Positions 1-11,006 of a stretch of DNA of 64,000 nucleotides are shown here, in pieces. The DNA comes from Erpobdella octoculata (taxonomy: Eukaryota > Annelida > Clitellata > Hirudinida > Erpobdellidae): positions 11,182,472 to 11,246,471 of the forward strand of contig OZ022247.1 in the NCBI GenBank assembly GCA_963978895.1, given 5' to 3'. A program made the position numbers and the translations under genes. Under the pieces are notes generated by a model. That model was given only the letters and a program-made list of their open reading frames with translations, ran no database searches and was not told the DNA's origin. Each line of letters starts with the position of its first letter. The stretch's first letter is position 1.

Positions 1-24
1 TATGTATGTATGTATGTATGTATG
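1..24. repeat. (TATG)n microsatellite at 3' end of element A
   Basis: Pure TATG repeat running off the left edge of the window. It abuts, through a short degenerate stretch, the 3' end of a minus-strand HERO-like retrotransposon. On the element's own strand the target reads (CATA)n. Confidence 0.9.
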
Positions 25-344
25 AAATGTATGTGTATGTGAAAACTCTTCTTCGAGCAAGTTCGTCAGAGGTCTTCAGAGGAAGACCCTCCCAGCGTTT
101 CGGCCCTTTTCCTGACGCTACCACGGGAGGGCGGGCCACGACCGTTGATCAGACGGCCGCCCCCTGACGAAATTTGTGTATCACATGCCGTTTCCGACCA
201 GAACCAGATAACCGGCAAATCTTCAAAGTACCAGAACCAAGAAGTCATTTTGAAACCGTCAAGCAACTGTAACAAGATGAGAAACTGTCTTTCAAACGCC
301 GGAACTTGAGCATGTAGTAACTGTAGCATCCACCAAACGGTCGT

Positions 345-640
345 TGCTATTGCCCCGGCGGTTTTGCCGTGGAAATAATCGGTAAAATTGCTACTGAGCC
401 GGCGGCAGTACCGCCGGTGAAATTGCTACTGAGCCGGCATTCTCGCCGGTGAAATAATAGGTAAAATTGCTACTGAGCCGGCGGCAGTACCGCCGTGCCG
501 CCGTGGCAATAATCGGTAAAATTGCTACTGAGCCGGCAGTACCGCCGTGCTGCCGTGGCAATAATCGGTAAAATTGCTACTGAGCCGGCAGTACCGCCGT
601 GTCGCCGTGGCAATAATCGGTAAAATTGTGCCGGCATGAA
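345..640. repeat. Subterminal ~52-bp tandem repeat
   Basis: The units share 'ccgtggcaataatcgg' followed by 'taaaattgctactgagcc'. Clear starts are at 501, 553 and 605 (52-bp spacing), with shorter variants upstream. The same words recur at the opposite end of the transposon (3650-3735). This fits a transposase-binding subterminal array of the 339-3746 element. Confidence 0.75.
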
Positions 641-1339
641 ATGTATTTTGGCGGTCATTTTTGTAATAATTTTTTTTCTGATTATTTTGCAGGACCACAG
701 CGGTTTTTTTATAATAATAATTTTTTATGAATAATTTGCAGAACCACGGCGGGTTTTTTTTTTAATTATTTTCTAATGAATATTTTTTAGGACAACCAAA
801 ATCAGCGACTAGGACTAGAATAACTTATGAGAACAGGCTTCTCAAATAGAGATGTTAAGAAGTTAGAGATAGTGTGGTATGCAAAAAAATAAAGGTGAAC
901 CAACTACGCCACTTGCTAGGAAAATAGAAGCTTTAGTGAGCTTGCGTCGACGCTTCTGGAATAGTATAAGTTTTTTGCGACATTAACTAGCGCCTGCAAA
1001 TATCTGTTTGCCCTTCCCCGTTACGCTTTCGGGCTTGAAAAAACTGCTTTGGTGATTTCGTCGGTCATCGTGACGTAACTGTACATCGACCAGGCATTAT
1101 GGTGTGCTCGTGCTACAGGTTTAGGCAATTTTTTTTTATTATAGTGTAAATAATTTTAACAAGAATAAAAAAATCACAACTAATTGCATGAGTACACTTT
1201 TTATTACTAGTCTGGCACAAAACCAGTTGATATGAAACAAGTAAAGGAGAAAACGAGTTTTTCAAAAGAAACTTTTATTTAAAGTAAACCTGATTCGCAA
1301 ATCTAAAAGACAAACAGAAAAGTTTGTAACAACAATAAT

Positions 1340-1547
1340 AATAATAATAAAACAAATCAAAACATTTTGTAACTGCTACGACAGTGGGTGCAAAAAAAGC
1401 CCTGCTAGTAGGTGTTTTATTAATTTTCTGGCAAAAAAAATGCACCCACTGCAGGCAGCAGTCACACATAATCGTGTCCCCTATGTTTGCATCTCTTCGA
1501 CACGTTCTTCTACAGGTGTAATTTGGATGCTCCTTCTTCGTTTTTTA
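1340..1547 (-). pseudogene. PHD-finger exon with a 1-nt frameshift
   Basis: On the minus strand an acceptor-like TTTTTACAG precedes a reading frame with a C4HC3 layout: a Cys pair, then IMCDCCLQWVHFFC, then FFC-T-HC. The last Cys pair is in the +1 frame relative to the first part, because a poly-T run at about 1397-1403 is one base off. The Cys/Trp/His spacing is that of PHD fingers, which bind histone tails and occur in several eukaryotic transposon proteins. It lies inside the 339-3746 transposon and is most likely part of its gene. The frameshift suggests that the copy is dead. Confidence 0.6.
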
Positions 1548-1624
1548 CTGTAAAAATTGAATACATTAAAAATTAGTTTTCTGTTGTTTACTTGTAACAC
1601 AATTTCAAAGTTATTTTAACTTAC

Positions 1625-1810
1625 TCAATTCTAAAATTGTGGTCCACGCATCCACAGCAAACAGGCCTTTGAACAATGGAAGATGTTCAGACACTTCCGG
1701 CTCTGTTATGGCTGTGGAGACATCTATAAACGGACTCACGCTTTCAACGAGGCATCCCTCCTTCACCACCCTTTCAGCCTCCTCTTCACCGAGAATCCAC
1801 GAAAGAAACA
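1625..1810 (-). CDS. Exon of unidentified transposon-borne gene
   Basis: The minus-strand reading frame is open between an acceptor (TTCTTAATTAG) and a consensus donor (GTAAGT). It encodes an acidic 61-residue segment starting VFLSWILGEEEAERVVK. I do not recognise the family. It lies between the PHD-finger exon and a basic N-terminal exon, in matching orientation, so it probably belongs to the same gene inside the transposon. Confidence 0.45.
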
Positions 1811-1889
1811 CTAATTAAGAAAAAAAAGTTAAAAACAAAAATGATTTCTTTACTCAAATTTTGAAACTTACGCTTTTTTTCATTCTTTT

Positions 1890-2343
1890 TCCAGCATATC
1901 TGAAAATTTTCGCGGCAGCTTCTTATAATGGTCCAAGCGGCGGGTTTTTCTGGGCCTTCTGGGACCACGAGCAACTTTCGGAAGCTCGAGTCCTGACAAT
2001 TCTATCGATGGCTGGTTCGGTTGCTCAGTGTCAGCTTCATCCAACCGCCGCCGCTTGTTTACCGGCTAAACCGGCTGATCCACTATTCGAAAAGCAAAAT
2101 TATTTTAATAGCTTATAACAAAAAGTTACCTTATAACATGTAATATTTACCTAGGTTGACTTGAAAATCTTTCTTTTGTTGGATACAATTTCGGAGAACA
2201 CGAAATGTTGCCAGGTACTTCTCATACGTGGGGTGGGCCTCCATAAAAATCTCCTCCCGAGTCATTGTTTTTCGCCTTTCTGTAATATTTTCCATTGCAA
2301 TTGGTGTCCAATTGTCGGGACAAGGTGGATTTTCTTCTTCTTC
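1890..2343 (-). CDS. Exon-like N-terminal pieces of unidentified transposon-borne gene
   Basis: Two minus-strand coding blocks. At 2151-2343 an acceptor CAG precedes an open frame EEEENPPCPDNW...EAHPTYEKYLATFRVL, ending at donor GTAAAT. At about 1890-2060 another open stretch contains KRRRLDEADTEQPN and GPRRPRKTRRLDHYKK, a strongly basic, possibly nuclear-localising or DNA-binding segment. Splice phase between the two could not be reconciled, so mutation or an unseen exon is likely. No family is recognised. Confidence 0.4.
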
Positions 2344-2393
2344 CTGTTGAAAAAAACAATAATATTTTTTAAGGGGCGCCAAAAATTAAGCAG

Positions 2394-2823
2394 GCATTTT
2401 AAAAATTTGCGACCGGAAGCGGGAGAGCAATCAGGAACGAGAAAGCGACCGGAAGCGGGAAATCAATTTTTATGGGGCGCCAAAAAATTAAGCAGGTATT
2501 TTAAAAATTTGCAAGGAGGAACGAGAAAGCGACAGGAAGCGGGAAATCGACAAGGAAAGCAGGGGTGGACATGTGTCCCCGGGCGCTTTTTTGATGGGCG
2601 CCAAAAAATTAAGGAGGCATTTTAAAAATTTGCAATCGGGAAAGCGATTGGGAGAGGGAGAGCAAGCAGGAACGAGAAAGCAACCGGAAGCGGGAAAGCG
2701 ACCGGGGGCGGGAAATCGACCGGGGGCGGGAAATCGACCGGGAGCGGGAGAGCAAGCGAGGAAGGAAACGGGAGCGAGAAAAACGATAGGAAAACCTTTA
2801 AAACACCGGGTACCCCGCTAGTA
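2394..2823 (+). mobile_element. Helitron-like family 1 fragment, 3' end CTAGT
   Basis: GA-rich minisatellite built from variants of the 18-bp word 'gggagcgggaaagcgacc', ending in 'acaccgggtaccccgctagta'. The CTAG terminus and the preceding 'aaaacctttaaaacaccggg' match the other family-1 copies (9493, 10705, 30850). It is nested in the 339-3746 transposon. Confidence 0.65.
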
Positions 2824-3640
2824 TAAAACTTAACTTAACTACACTTTCTTCAGCTACAATACACAACAATCAAAATTTATCACAAATGTTTTGAACACGC
2901 CTGGCGCTGAATGCAGAAAGGAGTGGAATTTCTGCCAATTAGGAACCGATAGCAGATCATTAACAATATGCACTGATGTTTATCTTGGACCTGCACGCGA
3001 CTTACAGTTTATATAAACAATTTTAATTTGCGTAATATGAATAATATTCTAATTCTACTGCTAGAAAATATTTTAAATCAACAAATGCAATTGCAATTTA
3101 AAATTAATCGTAACAACGGCGGGAAATTATGGATTACTATATTATTATCTATGCTAGAAAATATTTTAATTACTTTTTTGTTTAAACTTAGAAATAGAAA
3201 ATGTAAAAAAAACAGATTTTGATACAATTATTGATAAGTTCGCGGCGGGAAATCAAGTGAGGTAGGAAACGGGAGCGAGAGAAATAAAGAAAAACCACGG
3301 TAGTAATAGATAATAATTTAATTTTAATAAATCAATTTACCTTGTTTTCTTGCATGAAAGAAATCACTGATTACAGAACGCGAGAACGAAACGCACAGAA
3401 AGAGACGAGAAAGTTATAACGGATTTTCTTAGCTCGCTGATTTTATATACTGTGCGTCACCTAGGCTGCAATCTTCCCGCCATTCTCCGGAGGCCTAAGC
3501 CCCCGAAATTATGAAATCGAGAATCCAAAGATAAAAATAAACTATGCAGGCAGTCTGCTCGAAGACGACACATTATTTTGTTAATTATAAATATTTGATT
3601 AAATAAAGATTATTTTATTAATTATTTAATAATTTATTTG
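2824..3640. other. AT-rich stretch, no gene seen
   Basis: Interior of the 339-3746 transposon. A short GA-rich remnant of family 1 lies at about 3241-3290. Otherwise it is AT-rich sequence with no credible coding region. Confidence 0.6.
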
Positions 3641-3970
3641 CTGTTATTGCACCGGCGGTGACCGATTATTTCCCCGGCAATCCCGCCGGTGAAATAATCG
3701 GTAAAATTGCTAGTGCGCCGGCATTGCCGTGGTAATAGTATTAACGCACCAAACCGCCAGATTTCGAGACCGAAAGAAACATTCACCTCCGGAACTTCGA
3801 GCCATGCCACCACTTTCACCAAACGAGAAACACCACAAACCATAATGGCAGGAAACATTGTTTCAATTATTTTCTAAACGCCAGCAACTTTCCTTCTATT
3901 GCAAACAACCGAAACTTTCGCCGGCAGCCATAACGCGACTTCGTCCCTGAACTTGTAAACAAAGGAGGAG

Positions 3971-6961
3971 CTAACACTGTTGTACGGAAGCCAGAAGTGG
4001 CTGTTTAAATTTATTATCTCCTTTTTCATTCCTTTGCATCCATATCCAAAAAGAAGCTGTTTCTGCTCTTTCAGCTATTTTCTTGATAGCTTGAGTTTTT
4101 TTCCGACCCGACATTCCGAGAGCCACAAGCAATTTGACGAGTGAGCGACCGGCTAAACCCCTGGCGCCTACTTCAACTGGAAAAATCTCGACTCTATACC
4201 CCGCACGCTCCAAATCTTGGGCAAGGATTCTGTAACGTTCTTCTTTCAAGACATTTGAGGCTTCCATGTTGCTTTCCTATGGCACTGTCAATTCGATGAA
4301 CAGCAACGTCTTGGCCAAACTGGAAAAAATGACAATGTCCGGTCTCAATCCGCTGCTGCGAACCAATTCCGGAAAGCAGTCTTCATCTTTTAAGTCTGCT
4401 GATATCCTCCAGTCATTTGCCGCATCAAGCAACGATTCCCTTCTCGTACTTGCCTTTCTGCGGCCCAAGTGCTGCAAGCCTTCTCTCAAGAAATAAACTT
4501 TTCTTCTGGGGCACAACTGCATCGAATTGGCTAGTCTGCAGTTCTCCTTGATAATGCCCAGTATCTCTCTTAGAACCTCATTGTGGCGCCACGTGTATCT
4601 TCCCTTTGCCAAAGCATACGGACAACATGAGAGAATATGAATCAGAGTTTCTGTTTTCTCACACAGCTTGCAGGCTTCATTTTCAAGCTTTCCCCACTTC
4701 ACTAAGTTCGAAGCTGTCGGCAGTTGATCATACATCGCTCTAATCACGAAAGATAGGCGGATGGGCGAGTAACGCCACAAATCATTCCATGTCATCGAAT
4801 GTTGAACTGCCGCCTCCCATCTAGTCCAATCGCCCTGTTGCGACATCTGAGCACCTAACTGCACTCTTTCCAACTCCATTGCTCGCCTTCTGTCTTGAAT
4901 AATCAGGTTTGTCCTTTCCTGCGACGAGGCCTTAGACCACCACACATGATGGAACCAACCCAGACCGAGCCGTCCCGGTTGCACTGCTCCGAGCTTTTCA
5001 GACCATTGCAAAGATCCCTCGGCTTCACGGATGTCCCTCCCTGCAGTCCAGCCTTTTCCCGATCCAACTGATGGGCCCACGTTCACGATACATTGGTCTG
5101 AAGAGTTGTCCAGCATCAACTGTGTCCGTATCTTGCTAATCTTGTACTCTTCTACTAGAGACTTGAATGGAAGAGCTAACTTAGCTGACTTACTATATAG
5201 AGCTAAAGTTGTTAACGCCGGTGGAAGTCCTAGCCATTTCCGAATGCAGCAGTTCATTTTCTTCTCCATTCGCTCCACGTGAGATAAACATATCTCATAG
5301 ATTGTTAATGGCCATAGCAACCTCGGTATCAAAACAAACTGTACCAGCCATACCTTGAACTTTCCCTGCAGCTCGGTTGAATTGATTTTCCTCAGGTCCT
5401 CAACCAAGCCCTGCAGAACGATGCTGCTCCGATTCACATCATTCATGGAGACGTTGTACCATCTTCCCAAGCTTTTCACAGGCTCTTGCTGGATTGTTGG
5501 GATTTCGCAACCAGCCACCGAGAATGAGACAAAACCATCAATCTCTCCATGTCGCAAAAAAAGGCTTCTCGATTTGGCTGGCTTGAACTTCATTCCACAC
5601 CAGGACAACAAGTCGTTGAAATTTTGAAGAATACGGCGCATTTCGCCGCAGTGATTCAAGATAAGAGTAGTGTCGTCCATGAAGGCTTTTATTGATGGCA
5701 TGAAAATTCCTTTTCCCAGGTAAACATCCTGAACCCCAGATGCAATCGAACCGAGCAATAATTGCATAGCCAGAACAAATAGGATGGGAGAAATTGAACA
5801 CCCCATAGCAATTCCGACCCGCAAGTTGAACCACTCTGTGGAGCACGTCGATGTTGACAGACGTAGCCTAAAACGGCAAAAATACTGTTGCAGAACATCG
5901 ATGAGGAATTCTGGAACATTGTGCCTTTTGAGTGTCTTCCAGAGCAATTGATGGCGAACAGTCCCGTACGCGTTTGCTAAATCAAGCCAGACCACATGCA
6001 GGCTGAGTTGGTTTTGTCTTGCTCTTTTGATGGCCTCCCAAATCATGGATGAGTGCTCGATACATCCCGGTACTCCGGGGACTCCTCCTTTTTGCACGGA
6101 TCTGTCAATGTACTCATTACGAATTGCAAAATCCGTGAGCCTCTTGGCCAGAACAGCGAAAAATATTTTTCCCTCCACGTTCAAAAGTGAGATTGGTCGG
6201 AATTGGTTGATATTGACCGAATCTTTTTCTTTGGGGATGAAAACTCCCTCCGCCTTCTGCCATTCCCTATCTACGCATCTAGATCACCATGCAATCTTTA
6301 AACGGTTGTAGAGCAGCTTTTGCACGCCTGGACATCTCTTGTATAACAAATATGGAATGCCGTTGGGACCTGGGGTAGATTTGTTCCTCGTTTTTTTTAG
6401 AAACTGAGATACTTCATTCATCTTTATCTCTCCACCGTCGAAAGCCACTTTCGGCAACTGTACTTCGGGAAAATCGGTTCTTTCCGGCAGCTCTGAATCG
6501 CTAAGAGGATCTTTGAACGCCAAACGGAAGTGATCATCTAATTCTTGTTTTGTCGCTCGAAGAGTGCCAGATTTTGGTGGATCCAGCAAACTTTTTCCGA
6601 AGCAAAATGGATTTTCCATGAATTTGCATCTGGCTTTCTTTTGCTCACTTTTCTTTTTCCGGAGTCTTTCTGCAGCCCTGAGAGCCCGGAGCCGATTTTT
6701 TACATCCCGCCACAGTTCAGACAGACCAACTTTTTCGACCCCCTCTGCGATTCTCCATTGTCGCCTGAGTTTTTTTCGCTCCTTCTTTAATTTTTCAATT
6801 TCTCTCTGCCGTCTGGATACTGCTGCATGCGTGTGAACCGGGTTTTTCTGGACCACACCAAATGAATCAAAACATTTTTTGTAGATAATTTCTGAGAAGG
6901 TTTTCATATCGAGTTGTGGATTCTCCCTCAACTGGGCTTTGAGTAATCTCGTCAACTCCAA
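3971..6961 (-). pseudogene. Reverse transcriptase / endonuclease polyprotein of element A, two nonsense codons
   Basis: One frame encodes about 990 codons homologous to the intact copy at 32278-35763. It is broken by an in-frame TGA at 6281-6286 and an in-frame TAG near 4274-4276, where the intact copy has Trp after ELTVP. Visible parts, N to C: a basic region (QREIEKLKKERKKLRRQW); RT with NQFRPISLLNVEGK, WLDLANAYG and the FMDD catalytic box; a Cx2Cx7Hx4C knuckle (CKLCEKTETLIHILSCC); and a restriction-like endonuclease with RPDIVIF, IELTVP and VEVGARG. Because the frame is otherwise open, decay is recent relative to its divergence from the other copy. It is not expected to be active. Confidence 0.88.
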
Positions 6962-6997
6962 GTCTAATGTTGACCAAGCTGAAGTGTCAAGTTGTTT

Positions 6998-7335
6998 TTT
7001 TGTTTTAATATAACTTGAGACGCAGAAAGTTATTTATTTAAAAACAAATTTTTAGTAAAAAAAAAATTCAAAATTTATAACAATAATTTCATATCTAAAT
7101 TTATTAACCAGTTAATTTATTAGTATTTTGCTTCAGGTGTTTTATGGGCAACTGTTAGCGTGCTTGTGGAAAGTTTGTTAGATCGGAATTCTCTGTTCTG
7201 TGTTTTATGTCGCATGGCAGTTCTTTCATTTGCTGGTCTGCCAGTGCTAAGAAAATTAATTCTTTGTTTTCTGTGCGGTCCATAAATATTTCTGCATCTA
7301 AGAATTAATGGAGCACTTTCGAGTTGTAAATAAGT
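6998..7335. other. Unclassified AT-rich sequence between element A and (TATG)n
   Basis: Homology to the HERO-like polyprotein ends near 6997. The remaining sequence up to the long (TATG)n array has no convincing coding potential and no similarity to the 5' end of the intact element. It could be an additional insertion or old flanking DNA. Confidence 0.5.
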
Positions 7336-7690
7336 GTATGTATGTATGTATGTATGTATGTATGTATGTATGTATGTATGTATGTATGTATGTATGTATG
7401 TATGTATGTATGTATGTATGTATGTATGTATGTATGTATGTATGTATGTATGTATGTATGTATGTATGTATGTATGTATGTATGTATGTATGTATGTATG
7501 TATGTATGTATGTATGTATGTATGTATGTATGTATGTATGTATGTATGTATGTATGTATGTATGTATGTATGTATGTATGTATGTATGTATGTATGTATG
7601 TATGTATGTATGTATGTATGTATGTATGTATGTATGTATGTATGTATGTATGTATGTATGTATGTATGTATGTATGTATGTATGTATGTA
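7336..7690. repeat. Long perfect (TATG)n microsatellite
   Basis: About 355 bp of essentially uninterrupted TATG, close to 89 units. Long open frames here (CMYV or HTYI repeats) are artefacts of the tetranucleotide. Purity suggests recent expansion or ongoing slippage. Confidence 0.97.
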
Positions 7691-7984
7691 GAATCGGATC
7701 TAGGGGGGGAACTGAGAGCGAAAAATTGAGCGGGAATGCGACAGGGAACCGATAACGACCTGGAGCGGGAGCGCAAGCGGGAAGGACACGGGAGCGAAAA
7801 AGAAACGCATTAGGTAAACCTCTAAAAACCCCGGGCAATATGTATGTATGTATGTATGTCCTTTATGCATTGCTACACCATTCATCCGATCGTAATTAAA
7901 TTTTCACAACTTTGAGAGTCAAGGGGAATCAAATATAGAGAAAAAAATTTGAAATCCGTCTCAAAATGAGCGGAGTGGAGCGGG

Positions 7985-8355
7985 GTTTTTAAAGGTTTTT
8001 CTAATGCTTGTCTCTCTCGCTCCCGTTTCCTTCACCGCTTGTTTTCCCGCTCCCGGTCGCTTTCCCGTTCCTGCTTGCTCTCCCGTTCTCGGTTGGTTTT
8101 TCCTCCCGGTCGCTTTCCCGTTCCCGGTCGGTTTTTTGCTCCAGGCCGATTTTCCGCTCCCAGACGCTTTCCCGTTTCCGGTTTTTTTCCGCTCCCGGTC
8201 GATTTCCCGTTCCGGGCTGCTTTCCCGCTCCCGGTCACTTTTCCTCTCTCGGTCGCTTTTCCGCTCCCGGTTGCTTTCCCGTTCCCGGTCGCGTTCTCGG
8301 TCGCGTTCCCTTTCCCGCTCGATCGCTTGCTCTCAGTTGGCCCGTGTCCGCTCAT
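7985..8355 (-). mobile_element. Helitron-like family 1 minisatellite block
   Basis: Minus-strand GA-rich 18-bp-type repeats ('cccggtcgctttcccg' on the plus strand) preceded by the family-specific 'ggtttttctaatgcttgtct'. It forms the spacer of the inverted duplication. Open frames in it are low-complexity Arg/Ser/Glu or Pro/Phe strings, not genes. Confidence 0.65.
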
Positions 8356-8359
8356 TTAT

Positions 8360-8749
<390 letters not shown>

Positions 8750-9042
8750 CCCCGCTCGCTCACCCGCTCCGCTCCGCTCATTTTGAGACGGATTTCAATT
8801 TTTTTCTCTATATTTTATTCCCCTTGACTCTCAAAGTTGTGAAAATTTAATTACGATCGGATGAATGGTGTAGCAATGCATAAAGGACATACATACATAC
8901 ATATTGCCCGGGGTTTTTAGAGGTTTACCTAATGCGTTTCTTTTTCGCTCCCGTTTCCTTCCCGCTTGCGCTCCCGCTCCAGGTCGTTATCCGTTCCCTG
9001 TCGCTTTCCCGCTCATTTTTCGCTCTCAGGCCCCCCCTAGAT

Positions 9043-9214
9043 ACGATTCTACATACATACATACATACATGCATACATACATACATACATACATACATAC
9101 ATACATACATACATACATACATACATACATACATACATACATACATACATACATACATAAACACAGACACACATACATGCACATACACATACATACATAC
9201 ACACATACATACGC

Positions 9215-9304
<90 letters not shown>
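9043..9304. repeat. (CATA)n, a TATG/CA-variant module and (TA)n
   Basis: (CATA)n at 9043-9158 is followed by 'aaacacagacacacatacatg' and 'cacatacacatac', then (TA)n at 9221-9304. The same variant module recurs intact at 10729-10800 and, inverted, around the LTR element at 28262-30305. It therefore serves as a paralogous empty site. Confidence 0.9.
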
Positions 9305-9308
<4 letters not shown>

Positions 9309-9492
9309 CCCGCTCGCTCACCCGCTCCGCTCATTTTGTGACGGATTTCAATTTTTTTTTCTTTATATTTGATTCCCCTTGACTCTCAAGGTTGTATGAA
9401 AATTTCATTACGATCGGATGAATGGTGTAGCAATGCATAAAGGACATATATACATATATACATATATACAAACATTCATTTATATATATATA

Positions 9493-10989
9493 CTAGCGGG
9501 GTTACCCGGCGTTGCCCGGGGTTTTTAGAGGTTTTTCTAATGTTTGTCTCTCTCGCTCCCGTTCCCTTCTCCACTTTCCCGTTTTCATAGCGTTCCCGGT
9601 CGCTTTTCCGCTCTCGGTCGTTTTCCAGCTCCCGGTCGCTTTCCCGCTCAGAAGTTTTGTTATCGATTTTCTCTCTTGCTCGCGTTTCCTTCCAAGCTTG
9701 CTCTCCCGATACCAGTCGCTTTCCGCGTTCCCGGTCGCTTTCCGCGTTCCCGGTCGCTTTCCGCGTTCCCGGTCGCTTTCCCGTTCCCGGTCGCTTTCCG
9801 CGTTCCCGGTCGCTTTCCCGTTCCCGGTCGCTTTCCCGTTCTCGGTCGTTTTCCAGCTCCCGGTCGCTTTCCCGCTCAGAAGTTTTGTTATCGATTTTCT
9901 CTCTTGCTCGCGTTTCCTTCCAAGCTTGCTCTCCCGATTCCAGTCGCTTTCCGCGTTCCCGGTCGCTTTCCCGTTCTCGGTCGCTTTCCCGTTCCCGGTC
10001 GCTTTCCCGTTCCCGGTTGCTTTCCCGTTCCCGGTCGCTTTCCCGTTCCCGGTTGCTTTCCCGTTCCTGGTCGCTTTCCCGTTCCCGCTCACGCTTGCTC
10101 TCCCGTTCCCGGTCATGCTTGCTCTCCCATTCCCGGTCACGGTTGCTCTCCCGTTCCCGTTTCCGTTCACGCTCATTTTCTCTTTTACATTCTTTCATAA
10201 CTTCTGTAAGCCTATAAAACGTAAAATAGATTTGCTAAGACTATATATATATATATATATGAATGTTTGTGGGTTAGTTTGTCTATTATAGAAACGGGAA
10301 AGCGACCCGGAACGGACAGCGAGCGGGAACGGAAAAGCAAGCGTGAGAGGGAATGGGAGAGCAAACGTGAGCGGGAACGGGACAGCGACCGGGAACGGGA
10401 AAACGACCGGGAGCGGGAAAGCGACCGAGAGCGGGAAAGTGACCGGGAGCGGGAAAGCGACCGGCAGCGGGAAAGCGACCGGGAGCGGGAAAGCGACCGG
10501 GAGCGGGAAAGCGACCGGGAGCGGGAAAGCGACCGGGAGCGGGAAAGCGACCGGGAGCGGGAAGCGACCGGCAGCGGGAAAACGACCGAAAACGGGAAAG
10601 CGAACAGGAGTGGGAAAGCAGGTGGGAAAGGAAACGGGAGAGAAAGAGACAAACATTAGAAAAACCTCTAAAAAACCTGGGCAACGCCGGGTATCTCCGC
10701 TAGTATATATATATATATATGTATACATAAACACAGACACACATACATGCACATACACATACATACATACACACATACATACGCACATACATATATATAT
10801 AGTTCCCGCTCGCTCACCCGCTCCGCTCCGCTCATTTTGTGACGGATTTCAAAATTTTTTTTTTTTTTTAATTTTCATTGACTCTCAAGGTTGTGTGAAA
10901 ATTTCATTACGATCGGATGAAGGGTGTAGCAATGCATAAAGGACATTAACTTACATATATACAAACATTCATTTTTATATATATAGATA
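9493..10989 (-). mobile_element. Helitron-like family 1, minus-strand copy with nested plus-strand copy
   Basis: Read on the minus strand, the 5' end (about 10989) begins TCTATATATATAAAAATG, followed by 'aatgtttg' and a conserved block 'catccgatcgtaatgaaatt'. The 3' end (about 9493) is 'ccccgggcaacgccgggt' followed by CCCCGCTAGT. That is a GC-rich hairpin, a short spacer and CTAG, as in Helitron 3' ends (TC at the 5' end, CTRR at the 3' end, insertion between A and T). The body is an 18-bp GA-rich minisatellite. There is no Rep/helicase, so the element is non-autonomous. The Helitron assignment rests on end structure only. Confidence 0.6.
10236..10706 (+). mobile_element. Helitron-like family 1, compact plus-strand copy
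   Basis: A short nested copy: 5' 'tatatatgaatgtttgtggg', a regular run of the 18-bp unit 'gggagcgggaaagcgacc' at about 10396-10575, then 'aaaaacctctaaaaaacc', 'gggcaacgccgggtatctcc' and the CTAG terminus at 10703-10706. It is inserted in a TA tract of the surrounding opposite-strand copy. The repeat reads as (RERESD)n in one frame but has no features of a gene. Confidence 0.62.
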
Positions 10990-11006
10990 TAGATTAACAC
11001 TGAAAT

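Larger units (their letters stand above)
339..3746. mobile_element. DNA transposon inserted in element A, 8-bp TSD CACCAAAC
   Basis: CACCAAAC occurs at 331-338 and again at 3747-3754, exactly where element A's 3' UTR is interrupted. The termini are imperfect inverted repeats: CGTTGCTATTGCCCCGGC at the left, against CGTTAATACTATTACCACGG read inward from the right. Subterminal GC-rich repeats and a palindrome (3650-3690) lie inside both ends. The interior carries minus-strand exon-like coding pieces, including a PHD finger. An 8-bp duplication fits hAT, KDZ, P or some MULE elements. I see no diagnostic catalytic motif, so the superfamily is left open. Confidence 0.72.
25..6997 (-). mobile_element. 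HERO/R2-like non-LTR retrotransposon, element A (degenerate, interrupted)
   Basis: This is an old copy of a non-LTR retrotransposon with a C-terminal restriction-like endonuclease. The 3' untranslated region lies at about 25-338 and 3755-3970, and the protein remnant at 3971-6997. A DNA transposon at 339-3746 splits the 3' UTR. The 3' terminus resembles that of the intact element at 31950-35844: both have a 'cgtttcgg' block followed by 'ggcgagccacg' or 'ggcgggccacg'. Both run into TATG-type repeats. Protein homology with the intact copy stops abruptly near 6997, so the zinc-finger N-terminus is missing. Assignment to the HERO or a related clade is inferred from motif style. Confidence 0.85.

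Noticed and set aside
10396..10575. (RERESD)n protein resembling SR/RE splicing factors
   Set aside because: It is one frame of an 18-bp minisatellite inside a Helitron-like element; the neighbouring copies have frameshifts and no conserved ends.
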